From NCBI GenBank assembly GCA_937949555.1, contig CALEDV010000017.1, positions 1 through 64,000 on the forward strand: DNA of 64,000 bases. Reading direction: 5' to 3'. The notes beneath the pieces were generated by a model. It was given only the letters and a program-made list of their open reading frames with translations. It searched no databases and had not been told where the DNA came from. Every line of letters starts with the position of its first letter. Position 1 is the first letter of the stretch. Below are positions 50,048 to 61,353 of the stretch, piece by piece. The translations under genes and the position numbers were made by a program. This stretch comes from an uncultured bacterium (GTDB lineage Bacteria; Nitrospirota; Thermodesulfovibrionia; Thermodesulfovibrionales; Dissulfurispiraceae).

Positions 50048-50332
50048 ATGAATCTTAAAATCTTCAGTCCCTTTTTGTTGTCTTTTGCTATAGTTGTTTT
50101 TGCCACTGCCTGTAGTAAATCAGATGACCTGTGGCTTATGAAACAAAATTGTATTGGCTGTCACAATCTTGTTCCAGTATGTGTAAGTCTCGGGACTAAA
50201 AATGCCAAGGACTGGAAAATAACCATCGAGTCTATGAAAAGGGCTGGTGCAAAGATTCAAAATCCAGACATAGACAAGATAGCCGATTTTTTGTCAAGAC
50301 AAAAACCTGATTCAGCAGATTTCTGCAAGTAA
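50048..50332 (+). CDS. small monoheme cytochrome lipoprotein
   Basis: Lipobox FATAC; CIGCHNL; ORF track start at 50021, ATG at 50048 likely. Confidence 0.65.
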   Translation: MNLKIFSPFLLSFAIVVFATACSKSDDLWLMKQNCIGCHNLVPVCVSLGTKNAKDWKITIESMKRAGAKIQNPDIDKIADFLSRQKPDSADFCK

Positions 50333-50454
50333 TTAAAGCTGAAGCACCTGATTATTTGATCCTTTTTTTAAGGGCAAATACCACTGCTTTAAGCTGATAG
50401 GGTTTGACAAAGAAATAATAGAGCATATAGACTCTGTGTTTAAAATTTAAATTT

Positions 50455-51747
50455 ATGGAGGGTGAATTGCTGAAGACTGTTGAGGATATATCGTCAACCA
50501 AAAAAAGAATGCTTATTGAGATACCTGCTGATAAGATACAAGCAGAGATGAAGGGTGCCTTTGCGAAGGCTCAGAGGGAGGCAAGATTGCCTGGATTTAG
50601 ACCTGGCAAGGTGCCTATGAGCATGATTGTAAAAAGATATGGTAGTGCTATTGAGGCAGAAGTGCTGGAAAAACTTGTGCCTGAATTCTATAAAAGTTCT
50701 GTGCAGGATTCAGGGTTAACCCCTGTATCTGCCCCTATTTTGGAAGAAAAGTATGAATACAAGCCAAATGAGCCAATACTCCTTAAGATAAAGATTGATG
50801 TGCGCCCTAAGGTTGAACCACTAAACTATAAGGGCATAGTAATAAAGGATGTGCCAGTAACAGTAACCGATGAGGATGTGCAGAGGATGTTGAATGCCTT
50901 TTCCAATGAAAGGGCAAATTATGAGGTGTCCGAGGGAGAGATTCAAGAGGGTGATCTCGTGTCCTTTGACTGTTCCTTAGATAATAGACAGGAAAAGGAC
51001 CTGATAGTTCGTGCAGGCGCCTCTTCACCCTATCCAGAGGAATTTACCAAGTCCTTTATTGGGAAAAAGACCGATGATGTATTTCAGTGGGATGCTGATT
51101 TTAAAGATAATGACAAACTGCCTTTGCATGGGATGAAGGGTCTATTGTCAATAAAAATCAATTCTGTTAAGAAAAAAATATCTCCACCCTTAGATGATGA
51201 ATTTGCAAAGGATTTAGGTTATGAAACCCTTGAGGAACTGAAGGATAAAATCCGGGAAAACCTCCTGTCTTCTCGAGAAAATCAGGCAAGAAATCAAAAG
51301 ATTGGTCAGATATTGGATAAGTTAATTGAAACACACAACTTTGAACTTCCTGAAAGTCTCCTTGAGAATGAGCTTACAACCCTAATACAGGAAATAAAAT
51401 CTACCCAGAAAGACAATAGAGGCGAAGAGCAATTGAGAAAAGAGATGTTACCCATTGCTGAAAAGAATGTGAAGATTGGTATATTGCTTGAGCTGATAGG
51501 CATAGAGGAGGGCATTAAGGTTACGAAAGATGAGCTTGAGCAGGAACTTTACGCCACTGCAAATCAACTGAACGTGCCTCCTGAGGAGCTTTTAAAATAC
51601 TACATGGAGCAGGATGGGTCCTTATTGAGGATTCATAATAAGGCATATACAAGAAGTGTATTCTCTAAGCTACTTGATTATGCCGTAATTGATAATGCTG
51701 ATGAGCAGGTGGCTTCTGAAAATTCGAAATCTTCAAAGGAGGACTAA
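50455..51747 (+). CDS. tig: trigger factor
   Basis: [42 protein letters not shown]; upstream of clpP-clpX. Confidence 0.95.
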   Translation: MEGELLKTVEDISSTKKRMLIEIPADKIQAEMKGAFAKAQREARLPGFRPGKVPMSMIVKRYGSAIEAEVLEKLVPEFYKSSVQDSGLTPVSAPILEEKYEYKPNEPILLKIKIDVRPKVEPLNYKGIVIKDVPVTVTDEDVQRMLNAFSNERANYEVSEGEIQEGDLVSFDCSLDNRQEKDLIVRAGASSPYPEEFTKSFIGKKTDDVFQWDADFKDNDKLPLHGMKGLLSIKINSVKKKISPPLDDEFAKDLGYETLEELKDKIRENLLSSRENQARNQKIGQILDKLIETHNFELPESLLENELTTLIQEIKSTQKDNRGEEQLRKEMLPIAEKNVKIGILLELIGIEEGIKVTKDELEQELYATANQLNVPPEELLKYYMEQDGSLLRIHNKAYTRSVFSKLLDYAVIDNADEQVASENSKSSKED

Positions 51748-51754
51748 TAGACTT

Positions 51755-52351
51755 ATGAGCATTGTTCCTATAGTTATAGAACAGACTGGACGCACCGAGA
51801 GGGCATACGATATTTATTCAAGACTTCTAAAGGACAGGATAATTTTTATTGGTACTGCTATCGATGATCATGTGGCCAATGTTGTGGTTGCTCAGTTACT
51901 TTTTTTGCAGACCGAAGACCCAGATAAAGACATACATATATACATAAATTCACCTGGGGGTTCTGTAACAGCAGGACTTGCTATTTATGACACTATGCAG
52001 TATTTAAAACCTGCTATAGCAACTTATTGTATTGGTCAGGCAGCAAGTTTTGGGGCGCTTCTGCTTGCTGCAGGGACAAAGGGCAAGAGATTCGGACTCC
52101 CCAATGCAAGGATAATGATCCATCAACCTATAGGCGGTTTTTATGGTCAGGCAACGGATATAGAGATACATGCACGAGAGATACTAAAGGTCAAAGAGAC
52201 ACTAAATACAATACTGTCAAACCATACAGGACAACCTATTGATAAAATAAGAACTGATGCAGAAAGGGATTTTTTTATGTCTAGTGAGGATGCAAGATCC
52301 TACGGTATAATTGATGAGGTAATAACCACAATCAAGGATGTAAAAAGCTAA
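51755..52351 (+). CDS. clpP: ATP-dependent Clp protease proteolytic subunit
   Basis: [67 protein letters not shown]; start MSIVP at 51755 rather than 51689. Confidence 0.96.
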   Translation: MSIVPIVIEQTGRTERAYDIYSRLLKDRIIFIGTAIDDHVANVVVAQLLFLQTEDPDKDIHIYINSPGGSVTAGLAIYDTMQYLKPAIATYCIGQAASFGALLLAAGTKGKRFGLPNARIMIHQPIGGFYGQATDIEIHAREILKVKETLNTILSNHTGQPIDKIRTDAERDFFMSSEDARSYGIIDEVITTIKDVKS

Positions 52352-52372
52352 TTTATTTTCATGGAGGCTTAA

Positions 52373-53614
52373 ATGGGGAAAAAGATATTAGATATGACGC
52401 TCCAATGTTCTTTTTGTAATAAACAACAGGAGGAGGTTAAAAAACTCATTGCAGGACCTAATGTATATATTTGCGATGAGTGTGTGAGCCTGTGCAATGA
52501 TATTCTTATGGAAGATATAAATCTTCAGTACAAGAGGAGCCATAAGAAACTGCCTTCCCCTGTGGAGATACACAACTTCTTAAATGATTTTGTCATTGGT
52601 CAGGAAAGGGCAAAGAAGATACTTTCTGTGGCTGTTCATAATCACTACAAGAGGATTAATTTCAATAAAAAATCTGATGTGGAACTTCAAAAGAGCAACA
52701 TACTGCTTATTGGACCAACGGGTACAGGCAAGACATTGCTTGCCCAGACCCTTGCAAGATTTCTTGATGTGCCTTTTACTATTGCCGATGCTACAACCTT
52801 AACTGAGGCGGGATATGTTGGAGAGGATGTTGAGAATGTGCTTGTTAAGCTCCTTCAAGCTGCCGATTACGACCCTGAAAAATCGCAGAGGGGTATTATA
52901 TATATTGATGAGATTGACAAGATAAGCAGAAAGTCCGATAGCCCCTCAATAACAAGAGATGTCTCTGGTGAAGGAGTCCAGCAGGCATTGCTCAAGATTG
53001 TAGAGGGGACCATTGCAAACATACCTCCCCAGGGAGGGAGAAAACACCCTCAACAGGAATACATACAGATTGATACCAGAAATATACTTTTTATCTGCGG
53101 TGGTGCCTTTGTTGGACTTGAAGCAATTATTGAAAAGAGGATTGGCCGCTCCAGTATAGGTTTCGGTCATGAACTCAAGGGTTCTAAGGAAAAACGTAGA
53201 GAGGAACTTCTAAAACAGACTGAACCTGAGGACCTTATCAAATACGGTCTTATCCCAGAATTTGTAGGAAGGATGCCTGTAGTGGCAACCCTTGAGGACC
53301 TTGATGAGGCAGCGCTGACAAGGATACTGACGGAGCCCAAAAATGCCCTTATAAAGCAGTATCAGAAGCTTCTTTCCTTTGATAAGGTGAATCTAAAGTT
53401 TACGGAACCTTCCATTGCAGCCATAGCAAAGAAGGCAATGAATCGCAAGGCAGGAGCCCGCGGTTTAAGGGCGATTCTTGAGGAGATAATGCTTGATGTG
53501 ATGTATGAGGTGCCCTCAAAGACAGGCATTTTAGAATGCATTATCAATGAAGATACAGTAAACAATAATGAGAAACCTATACTCATCTATGAGCAAAAGG
53601 CGGAGTCAGCATAG
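52373..53614 (+). CDS. clpX: ATP-dependent Clp protease ATP-binding subunit ClpX
   Basis: [64 protein letters not shown]. Confidence 0.96.
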   Translation: MGKKILDMTLQCSFCNKQQEEVKKLIAGPNVYICDECVSLCNDILMEDINLQYKRSHKKLPSPVEIHNFLNDFVIGQERAKKILSVAVHNHYKRINFNKKSDVELQKSNILLIGPTGTGKTLLAQTLARFLDVPFTIADATTLTEAGYVGEDVENVLVKLLQAADYDPEKSQRGIIYIDEIDKISRKSDSPSITRDVSGEGVQQALLKIVEGTIANIPPQGGRKHPQQEYIQIDTRNILFICGGAFVGLEAIIEKRIGRSSIGFGHELKGSKEKRREELLKQTEPEDLIKYGLIPEFVGRMPVVATLEDLDEAALTRILTEPKNALIKQYQKLLSFDKVNLKFTEPSIAAIAKKAMNRKAGARGLRAILEEIMLDVMYEVPSKTGILECIINEDTVNNNEKPILIYEQKAESA

Positions 53615-53802
53615 CAGGTAAAATATTTAAAGATCTAACTCATGCCAAAATGCAGGCAGGAGATCTCATAGGGTTTGGTAGGTATATGGCTATAACCCTT
53701 TATTAGCCCTATGAGGTAATCTTATAAAAGTGTTTACAAAAAACATCATAGAGGGCAAGGAACACCTTTTAACAGGCTTCAGACAGCAGAATTTTACTTG
53801 CT

Positions 53803-54600
53803 TTAGGGCATATTCATTAGTATCGCGGATACGGTCATCTCCACGGAGAATTTCTTTGATTCCTTCCCTAAAGGCACAAGCTCCCAAACCCAATGTCTGT
53901 AAGGCTTGATATTTTGCAGCAATGGGGCAGTAAGTTGCCTCTCTATCTCATTGCCCTTTTTATCAATATATACTATTTGCCAGTCAGAGATGAGACATAC
54001 AGGACAACTCAAGGCTGCAAGCCCTTTATAATGATTCTTCATTATCTCATTTTCCCAAAGAATCAATCTTTCTGAATCCTTCCATTTGAGTTTATCCCGA
54101 AGGTATTGCCCTGGAATGTATGGCAACTGGGATAGGAGATTAAGGGAAATCACAAGACTACAATCCTCACCACATTCAGGGAAAAAATACTCTGGTGCAG
54201 GTAGGATTGACTCAGGGATTGGTTTGTTTGTATAAATCTTTTCTGCTACTCCCGTCACATCTGCACTAATTAGGCTAACATTGTTAAACAGCGATGCAAC
54301 CATCTGCATTGAAGGCATCTGCACAATATCAACAAGCACAACCCTTTTAAAAGACAATGCAAGTTCCCTGAGGGGTAAGTCAATCAAAGAACCTGAACCA
54401 ATCACCACTACCTTTTCCCTATCAGGAATTCTTTCTACTACTTCAAGGATTGTCTCCTTTGTGTTATCAATATGCCTCTGCCAACCTTCCCTGCATCGCT
54501 GATGCCTTGATTCTATAGATATTGCCTCCTTAAGGTAGCCCATCTTCTTTACATATTCCGGGGCAGAGATAGTAAGGTATTTAAATAATTCATTTATCAT
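53803..54600 (-). CDS. uncharacterised Rossmann-like protein
   Basis: KVVVIGSGSLIDLPLRELALSFKRVVLVDIV resembles a nucleotide/SAM-binding fold; no family recognised. Confidence 0.6.
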   Translation of the reverse strand: MINELFKYLTISAPEYVKKMGYLKEAISIESRHQRCREGWQRHIDNTKETILEVVERIPDREKVVVIGSGSLIDLPLRELALSFKRVVLVDIVQMPSMQMVASLFNNVSLISADVTGVAEKIYTNKPIPESILPAPEYFFPECGEDCSLVISLNLLSQLPYIPGQYLRDKLKWKDSERLILWENEIMKNHYKGLAALSCPVCLISDWQIVYIDKKGNEIERQLTAPLLQNIKPYRHWVWELVPLGKESKKFSVEMTVSAILMNMP

Positions 54601-54637
54601 AACTTAGCTTAATCCCGATGAAACTGCCTTGCTTCCT

Positions 54638-55975
54638 TCAAAGGGAAGCAAGACAAAAGGCATCGTTATACTCCTTTACCTCAAGTCTCAGTTTGCTAAG
54701 GCACTCTGAATCAATACCACTTAATAGTTCAGTAAAAACAGTGTTGTTTGTCATTATTGGGTCCAGATTGTCTGATATAATTCCACAGTTTATAAGTTCC
54801 TGCCATGCCTTTGTGCCCCTTATAGGTGAAAATTCTGTTAATTTAATAATCACCCTCTGTCTTTTAAGGTACTCTACCCCTTCCCTTACCTCCTCTAAAT
54901 CCTGACCAGGAAGTCCATACATAAGATAAACTCCAATGTCTTCATCAGCAAAACCTGCAGACCTCAGAGAATGCAGCGCCCTATGGAGATCTTCCACAGT
55001 AGTTTTCCCCCCAGTCATAGATTGTCTTTCACTATCAAGGGTCTCAAAACCTATACGTATAGTTTTAAAGCCACTTCTTTTCATAAGCATCGAAACCTCT
55101 TCGTCTATGAATCGGGCATGTAATCCGTTGGGGGTGTGAAATCTCAGGGGCAGTTTTCTTCTTATCACCTCTCTGAGGATTGGCTTTATATGAGACTCTG
55201 CATCATAAAGCAGGGCATCATCGTAAAAGGCAATATCTGATATGCCCCTTTTAGAGAGACCCTTTATTTCTTCAATAACCTCTATAAAGTTCCTCCTTTG
55301 GTATCCTCCATTTATTATGCTTGATGCGCAATAGGAGCATCTAAAGGGGCATCCAGTAGAAGTCAATAGAGCGGCATAACTGTGTTTATGCAGACCCATA
55401 TCATAATATGGAATTGGTGTTTGCCTTATTTGTTTGAGTTTGAAGCCAAAGGTTTTTATGATAACCTGTAATGCATCTTCAGCCCTGCCTAAGCACAGGG
55501 CATCAGCCCCTGAAAAGGAGGAGGCATGTTCTGTATAGAGTTTCGGATAAAGCCCTCCAAGGATCACTGGCACATCCCCTTTAGATTCTCTAATTAATTC
55601 AATTGATTGCTGCACACCAGGGTACCAGTAAGCCATACTTGATGTAATAAGCACAGCATCTATAAATCCCGCATTAGTTAGGGATTTATGAAATTCATCA
55701 ATGCCTATTCCATATCTCTTATAATGTCTATTAAGAGGAGAGAGGCAATCAGGCTTTTCTACCACTTCGTAATTATACTTCCCCGCGCCAAACCTCTTAG
55801 GTATGTATGCCTCAAGACAATCTATATATTTAATGGAGACATCAAAAAGGCTGAGATATTCTGCGCATCTATATAGTCCGAGGGGGACAGACCAAAGATT
55901 GTAGGCTGCAAAATCGTAGATCCATGGATTAATTAAAAGTAGATTTATTTTCATCAGTATAATAAATTTTAACAC
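54638..55975 (-). CDS. radical SAM protein with B12-binding-like N-terminal domain
   Basis: TSTGCPFRCSYCASS (CxxxCxxC), IRIGFETLDSERQSMTGGKTT, GVYLMYGLPGQDLEEV. Confidence 0.87.
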   Translation of the reverse strand: MLKFIILMKINLLLINPWIYDFAAYNLWSVPLGLYRCAEYLSLFDVSIKYIDCLEAYIPKRFGAGKYNYEVVEKPDCLSPLNRHYKRYGIGIDEFHKSLTNAGFIDAVLITSSMAYWYPGVQQSIELIRESKGDVPVILGGLYPKLYTEHASSFSGADALCLGRAEDALQVIIKTFGFKLKQIRQTPIPYYDMGLHKHSYAALLTSTGCPFRCSYCASSIINGGYQRRNFIEVIEEIKGLSKRGISDIAFYDDALLYDAESHIKPILREVIRRKLPLRFHTPNGLHARFIDEEVSMLMKRSGFKTIRIGFETLDSERQSMTGGKTTVEDLHRALHSLRSAGFADEDIGVYLMYGLPGQDLEEVREGVEYLKRQRVIIKLTEFSPIRGTKAWQELINCGIISDNLDPIMTNNTVFTELLSGIDSECLSKLRLEVKEYNDAFCLASL

Positions 55976-56029
55976 TAACGGTAGGGGGAAAAGGATACAA
56001 ATTAACTTTCATTTTTGTTAAAATCCAAT

Positions 56030-56932
56030 ATGATTTTACAACAGATAATAAACGGGCTAACACTGGGGAGCGTCTATTCCCTTATAGCCCTTGGCTATAC
56101 TATGGTTTATGGAATATTAGAATTCATTAATTTTGCCCACGGCGAAATATACATGTTAGGCGCCTATTTGGGCATAATATTCCTTGCCTTCTTTACTGCT
56201 ATTGGACTAACTACATCCAACCTATGGCTGTCCTTAGTGCTTACATCACTTTTAACCATAGCCTTTTGCGCCTGCTATGGTTTTTTTATAGAACGTTTCG
56301 CTTATAAACCCCTCAGAGACGCCCCAAGATTAAGTCCGCTGATAAGCGCAATTGGTGTTTCCATTTTCCTCCAGAACTTTGTGATGCTAACCCAAGGAGC
56401 AACGGACTTGGTATTTAGGATAGATGCCTTTGAAGGCTCTATAAACCTCTACGGTGCCCAGATAACATATTTTCAGGCTGTAATACTAGGCTCCTGTTTT
56501 CTAATAATGATTGGACTCAGCCTTTTTGTAAATAAGACTTCAATAGGAAAGGCAATGAGGGCAACAGCACAGGACAAGGTCATGGCGTCACTTTTAGGCA
56601 TAAATGTGGATTTGGTAATATCTATAACCTTTGTAATCGGTGCATCCCTGGCTGCTGTGGCTGGACTTATGGTGGCTGGATACTATGGCATAGTTAATTA
56701 CCATATAGGTTATATTGCAGGATTAAAGGCCTTTACTGCTGCAGTGCTTGGGGGCATAGGCAGCATCTCAGGGGCAATGATGGGAGGAATGGCTTTGGGA
56801 CTGGTGGAGTCCCTTGGGGCAGCTTACATATCAAGTGATTATAAAGATGTATATGCCTTTTTGATGCTCCTATTGATACTGCTCATAAGACCTCAGGGTA
56901 TAATGGGCAGAAGGATTGAACAAAAGGTATGA
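56030..56932 (+). CDS. livH: branched-chain amino acid ABC transporter permease LivH
   Basis: QQIINGLTLGSVYSLIALGYTMVYGILEFINFAHGEIYMLGAY; ATG at 56030. Confidence 0.93.
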   Translation: MILQQIINGLTLGSVYSLIALGYTMVYGILEFINFAHGEIYMLGAYLGIIFLAFFTAIGLTTSNLWLSLVLTSLLTIAFCACYGFFIERFAYKPLRDAPRLSPLISAIGVSIFLQNFVMLTQGATDLVFRIDAFEGSINLYGAQITYFQAVILGSCFLIMIGLSLFVNKTSIGKAMRATAQDKVMASLLGINVDLVISITFVIGASLAAVAGLMVAGYYGIVNYHIGYIAGLKAFTAAVLGGIGSISGAMMGGMALGLVESLGAAYISSDYKDVYAFLMLLLILLIRPQGIMGRRIEQKV

Positions 56933-58089
56933 GCGTTGAAACAAAAAGGATAAAACCACTTCTACAAAATATCTTCTCTCGCCCATTATTCAATGCACTT
57001 CTGTTATCCCTGCTTGTCCTACCCTTTACTGGACCTAAGACCGCAGTCCTTTTATTGTTTGCCTCTTTATTATTGCTGCTTTCTGCAAAGCTATCAAGGA
57101 AATTGTCCTCAGGATTTACCCACATAAAGGGCATCTCTTCTTTAATCTCTCTGATTTCCAGATATAGATCACAGATGTTGTTTTTACTGGCTTTACTGTT
57201 GTGCATAACGCCAGTGCTTCACAATTCTCCCTATACAGTGGATGTGCTCACTTTATGCCTCATATATTCCATACTTGCCTTAGGATTAAATGTCATAGTA
57301 GGCATGACAGGACTTTTGCATCTTGGTTTTGCTGCCTTTTATGCAATAGGGGCATACACTTACGCCTTGTTTTCTATTAATGTGGGGATCTCCTTCTGGC
57401 TTGCTGCAACACTGTCGGCAATCATTGCAGCGCTATCTGGATTCATACTCGCCTTCCCTGCTCTCAGGCTCAAGGGCGATTATTTAGCCATAGTAACCCT
57501 TGGATTTGGAGAGATCCTTAGGATTATACTGAATAATTGGAAAGAGGTGACAAATGGACCAAACGGCATCAGCAAAATACCTCCTCCCTCGATATTTGGA
57601 TATTCCTTAGATAACCTAGGACATTTTTTTTATCTATCCCTTGCGGTAGCAATACTGGTCTTTGTTGTTATAGGCAGGGTAGAACAATCAGCGATTGGCA
57701 GGGCATGGGTGGCAATAAGAGAGGATGAAATCGCAGCCTCCTCTTTAGGTATTGATGTAACAAGATACAAACTAATGTCCTTTGCCTTTGGCTCCTTCTG
57801 GGCAGGACTTGCAGGTGCATTATTTGCTTCAAAAATGGGTTTCATCTCTCCTGAAAGTTTTACATTCCTTGAGTCAGCGCTAATCCTCTGCATGGTTATC
57901 CTTGGTGGGCTTGGCAGCAGATATGGTGCTGTAGCAGGGGCTTTTATATTAATAGGGATTCCAGAACTCCTGAGAGATGTTCAGACATACCGAATGCTGT
58001 TTTTAGGCATTACTCTAATCATACTGATGCTATTTATGCCTGGAGGCATTGGCGGTAAAAGGGCAGTAAGTGTCTATATTAAAGGTTGA
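56929..58089 (+). CDS. livM: branched-chain amino acid ABC transporter permease LivM
   Basis: SILALGLNVIVGMTGLLHLGFAAFYAIGAYTYAL, GDYLAIVTLGFGEILRI. Confidence 0.93.
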   Translation: MSVETKRIKPLLQNIFSRPLFNALLLSLLVLPFTGPKTAVLLLFASLLLLLSAKLSRKLSSGFTHIKGISSLISLISRYRSQMLFLLALLLCITPVLHNSPYTVDVLTLCLIYSILALGLNVIVGMTGLLHLGFAAFYAIGAYTYALFSINVGISFWLAATLSAIIAALSGFILAFPALRLKGDYLAIVTLGFGEILRIILNNWKEVTNGPNGISKIPPPSIFGYSLDNLGHFFYLSLAVAILVFVVIGRVEQSAIGRAWVAIREDEIAASSLGIDVTRYKLMSFAFGSFWAGLAGALFASKMGFISPESFTFLESALILCMVILGGLGSRYGAVAGAFILIGIPELLRDVQTYRMLFLGITLIILMLFMPGGIGGKRAVSVYIKG

Positions 58090-58840
58090 AAACCTAAGCA
58101 AAAGTTTCGACGGTTTAAGGGCATTAAAGGACATTACCCTGTCTATAAAGCAGGGCGCTATTGCAAGCATAATAGGTCCTAACGGTGCAGGAAAAACAAC
58201 CCTCTTTAACTGTCTGACTGGCTTTTCAAAACCATCCTCTGGTGCCGTTTTCTATAAGGGGAGAGAAATAACAGGAATGAGCCCCCATAAAATCGCAGGT
58301 ATAGGTATTGCCAGAACCTTCCAAAACATCAGACTATTTGGAGCCTTAAGTGTAATAGAAAATATGCTTATAGGGTGCCATATTAGTAAAGGCTATGGTT
58401 TCTTTAGTGCCCTGATGAGAGGGCGCAGATTTAGTTCCCTGGAAAAATCAAACTTTCATAGGTCTATGGGTATTCTCGATATGCTTGAACTGTCTAAATA
58501 CGCCAAACACCTTGCAAGCTCATTACCCTATGGACTGCAGAGGAGGCTTGAGATTGCCCGTGCAATGGCTATGAATCCTAAGCTGCTCCTTCTTGACGAA
58601 CCGAGCGCTGGGATGAATCCCTCGGAGACCCTTGAACTGATGAGACAACTCATTAGACTTAGAGAAGAAGGGGTTACACTGCTGATAATTGAGCACGACA
58701 TGACACTCGTAATGGGGCTGTCAGAGCAGATAACGGTACTAAATTATGGGACAAAGATAGCTGAAGGCACCCCTGACCAGATAAGAAACAACAGCGAAGT
58801 AATAGAGGCTTATCTTGGCTCTGCCAATGGCCAATTCTAA
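58070..58840 (+). CDS. livG: branched-chain amino acid ABC transporter ATPase LivG
   Basis: VENLSKSFDGLRALKDI, GPNGAGKTTLFNCLTGF, DEPSAGMNPSE. Confidence 0.94.
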   Translation: MSILKVENLSKSFDGLRALKDITLSIKQGAIASIIGPNGAGKTTLFNCLTGFSKPSSGAVFYKGREITGMSPHKIAGIGIARTFQNIRLFGALSVIENMLIGCHISKGYGFFSALMRGRRFSSLEKSNFHRSMGILDMLELSKYAKHLASSLPYGLQRRLEIARAMAMNPKLLLLDEPSAGMNPSETLELMRQLIRLREEGVTLLIIEHDMTLVMGLSEQITVLNYGTKIAEGTPDQIRNNSEVIEAYLGSANGQF

Positions 58841-58842
58841 CA

Positions 58843-59547
58843 ATGCTTGAGATAATTGACATAAGTACTTATTATGGCGATGTCAGGGCTTTAGATGGAT
58901 TGACAATTAAGGTAAATAAAGGGGAAATCGTATCATTATTAGGCAGCAATGGCGCAGGAAAGACTACTGCTTTAATGACAATATCCGGCGTGCTAAAGGC
59001 AAGATCTGGTAGGGTCCTTTTTATGAATGAAGACATTACAAATATTAAACCTCACCTAATCATAGAAAAAGGTCTGAGTCATTGTCCCGAAGGGAGAAGA
59101 ATCTTCCCCAGAATGACAGTGGCTGAGAATCTTGAACTTGGGGCATTCAGGAGGGGATTAAAAAAGGAAAACCTTGAGATGTCCTATTGGCTCTTCCCAG
59201 TGTTAAAGGAAAGGGCAAAGCAAAAGGCGGGCACCCTTAGCGGAGGAGAACAACAGATGCTTGCCCTTGCAAGGGCTCTTATGTGCAATCCTGAGCTTCT
59301 TATGCTCGATGAACCTTCTTTAGGCATAGCTCCGATGCTTACTGAAAAGATATTTGACTCCCTCAGAACCATCAATGAAAAGGGGATCACAATCCTGCTT
59401 GTTGAACAAAACGCCTATGCAGCCCTGAGACTCTCCCATAGGGCTTATGTTATAGAGAATGGAAGCGTAAAACTTCAGGGACTCAGCAGCGACTTGCTGC
59501 TCAATGAGGGAGTAAAAAACGTCTATCTGGGAGGACATAGGACTTAA
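58843..59547 (+). CDS. livF: branched-chain amino acid ABC transporter ATPase LivF
   Basis: GSNGAGKTTALMTISG, LSGGEQQMLALARALM, DEPSLGIAPMLTEKIF. Confidence 0.95.
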   Translation: MLEIIDISTYYGDVRALDGLTIKVNKGEIVSLLGSNGAGKTTALMTISGVLKARSGRVLFMNEDITNIKPHLIIEKGLSHCPEGRRIFPRMTVAENLELGAFRRGLKKENLEMSYWLFPVLKERAKQKAGTLSGGEQQMLALARALMCNPELLMLDEPSLGIAPMLTEKIFDSLRTINEKGITILLVEQNAYAALRLSHRAYVIENGSVKLQGLSSDLLLNEGVKNVYLGGHRT

Positions 59548-59654
59548 AGAATGTCTTGCTTGAAAGTCAATTGAGTTTTTTTAACTATTATAATCACTAC
59601 CTTTTTAGTATGGAATATGTTATTATTTCGAAAAATCAAAAGGGAGGACATGAC

Positions 59655-60044
59655 ATGAAAAAGATTTTATTAGTTTTGATTACGTTTTTATTGGTTTCTC
59701 CAGTAGTAAGTGCGGCAAACTTAGAGTTAAAGAAGAAGGTAGGTGATTATGATGTAATTGCCCTTTTGGATAAAAATCCCCCTGTCATTGGCAAAAACAA
59801 CCTATCCATTGAGATTAAGGACAAATCTGGCAAGGCTGTTTCAGATGCAAAGGTAACCGTTGAATACGGTATGCCCGCAATGCCAGGAATGCCTCCTCAC
59901 AACGCAAAGAAAAATACTGAATTCAAAAATGGTAAGTACTTTGCTTTGATAGAATTCTCTATGAGAGGAGCATGGAATATTGATCTGAAGATTGACAGAG
60001 GATCAAAGATAAGCACCGCTAAATTCACTGTTGATGTGCAATAG
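59655..60044 (+). CDS. YtkA/FixH-like periplasmic protein adjacent to metal efflux genes
   Basis: Signal peptide; VGDYDVIALLDKNPPVIGKNNLSIEIKDKSGKAVSDAKVTVEYGMPAMPGMPPHN; RBS GGGAGG before ATG at 59655. Confidence 0.75.
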   Translation: MKKILLVLITFLLVSPVVSAANLELKKKVGDYDVIALLDKNPPVIGKNNLSIEIKDKSGKAVSDAKVTVEYGMPAMPGMPPHNAKKNTEFKNGKYFALIEFSMRGAWNIDLKIDRGSKISTAKFTVDVQ

Positions 60045-60055
60045 TATTTAGTGCC

Positions 60056-61330
60056 ATGGGAACTTGCCTTAAATGCCTCACCTTTGAAGTGCTTGCAATC
60101 TTCTGTGTAATAATATGCACTTCAGCCTTTACAGAGGCAGCGGAGCAACAGTTTAATGAATTACTCTCTGCTGCCCTAAAGAAAAATCCTGAGATTCTAA
60201 TGAATGCCCATAAGGCGCAAGGAGCCAGACACAGGATATACCTTTCAAGTGCCCTTCCAGACCCAATGTTTATGTTTGGGTATCAAAACGAGGGTTGGAG
60301 TCGCTTCACCTATGGGGAGATGCAGGGAGCCCAGTGGATGTTCTCTGTATCACAGATGGTCCCATTCCCGGGGAAACTTACCCTAAAGACAGACATTGCA
60401 ACTAAGGAGTCAGAGGCAATAAATAACTCCCTTGAAGATTTAAGAATTAAGATAGCCCTCAGGGTATATGAACTGTATTACGACCTATTTCTTGCTCGAA
60501 AAACCCTTGAATTCTTAAGGAACAACAAAGACCTCTTCGAGCAGATGGAGGAGGCCGCACTATCCAGACTATCAACAGGCGTGCTGATGCAAGAGGATGT
60601 CCTTTCAGTGCAGAGAGAGAAATACATGCTCCTTGAAAGAGAGTTAATGCTCGGTCAACGCATCGTAAGCCTTGAAGGGATGCTCAACTCCTTAGCCAAC
60701 AGGGATATTGATGCACAGATCGGAGCTATTCCTGATCTTAACAAGTCGGATTTCCCTATTACACTCAGTGAGGCATTAAAGACTGCCCAGGGACATTCCT
60801 TTGAACTCAAGGCTAAGGGCAAGGCAATAGACGCATGGAAATCAAGAATTGAACTTGCAAAGAAGGAGTATCTTCCTGATTTTACGGTTAATGCAAGCAT
60901 ATATCCAAGGTCTGGTCCATTTTTGGATATGTGGAGTCTGTCACTGTCAATGAACATTCCCCTTTTTTATAAAACAAAACAGAGACAGGGAGTGCATGAG
61001 TCAGAGGCAATGACAGAGGAGGCAAAATATGATCTTGAGGCCTCAAGGTCAATGATTGCATCATCTATAAGAGAAAACATGGCAATGATAGGCTCCTCTG
61101 AGAGGATTATGGATCTGTATAAACAAGCCCTTGTACCTAAAAACTATCAGGACTTCGAAAATGCCCTTGCCTATTACAGGATAGGTAGGCTCAGCACTCT
61201 GTCACTTATTGAAAAAGCAAAATACATCATTGACGCAGAAACCGCCTACTGGACTCAGCTTGTTCAGAGAGAGAAGGCAATAGTTAGGGTGAAGGCATTG
61301 ATGGGCACATTGCTTCAGGATAATAACTAA
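60056..61330 (+). CDS. outer membrane efflux protein (TolC/CusC/CzcC family)
   Basis: FNELLSAALKKNPEILMNAHKAQGARHRIYLSSALPDPMFMFGYQNEG; MVPFPGKL. Confidence 0.87.
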   Translation: MGTCLKCLTFEVLAIFCVIICTSAFTEAAEQQFNELLSAALKKNPEILMNAHKAQGARHRIYLSSALPDPMFMFGYQNEGWSRFTYGEMQGAQWMFSVSQMVPFPGKLTLKTDIATKESEAINNSLEDLRIKIALRVYELYYDLFLARKTLEFLRNNKDLFEQMEEAALSRLSTGVLMQEDVLSVQREKYMLLERELMLGQRIVSLEGMLNSLANRDIDAQIGAIPDLNKSDFPITLSEALKTAQGHSFELKAKGKAIDAWKSRIELAKKEYLPDFTVNASIYPRSGPFLDMWSLSLSMNIPLFYKTKQRQGVHESEAMTEEAKYDLEASRSMIASSIRENMAMIGSSERIMDLYKQALVPKNYQDFENALAYYRIGRLSTLSLIEKAKYIIDAETAYWTQLVQREKAIVRVKALMGTLLQDNN

Positions 61331-61353
61331 CACTTAATCCGAGAGGTGATTCC

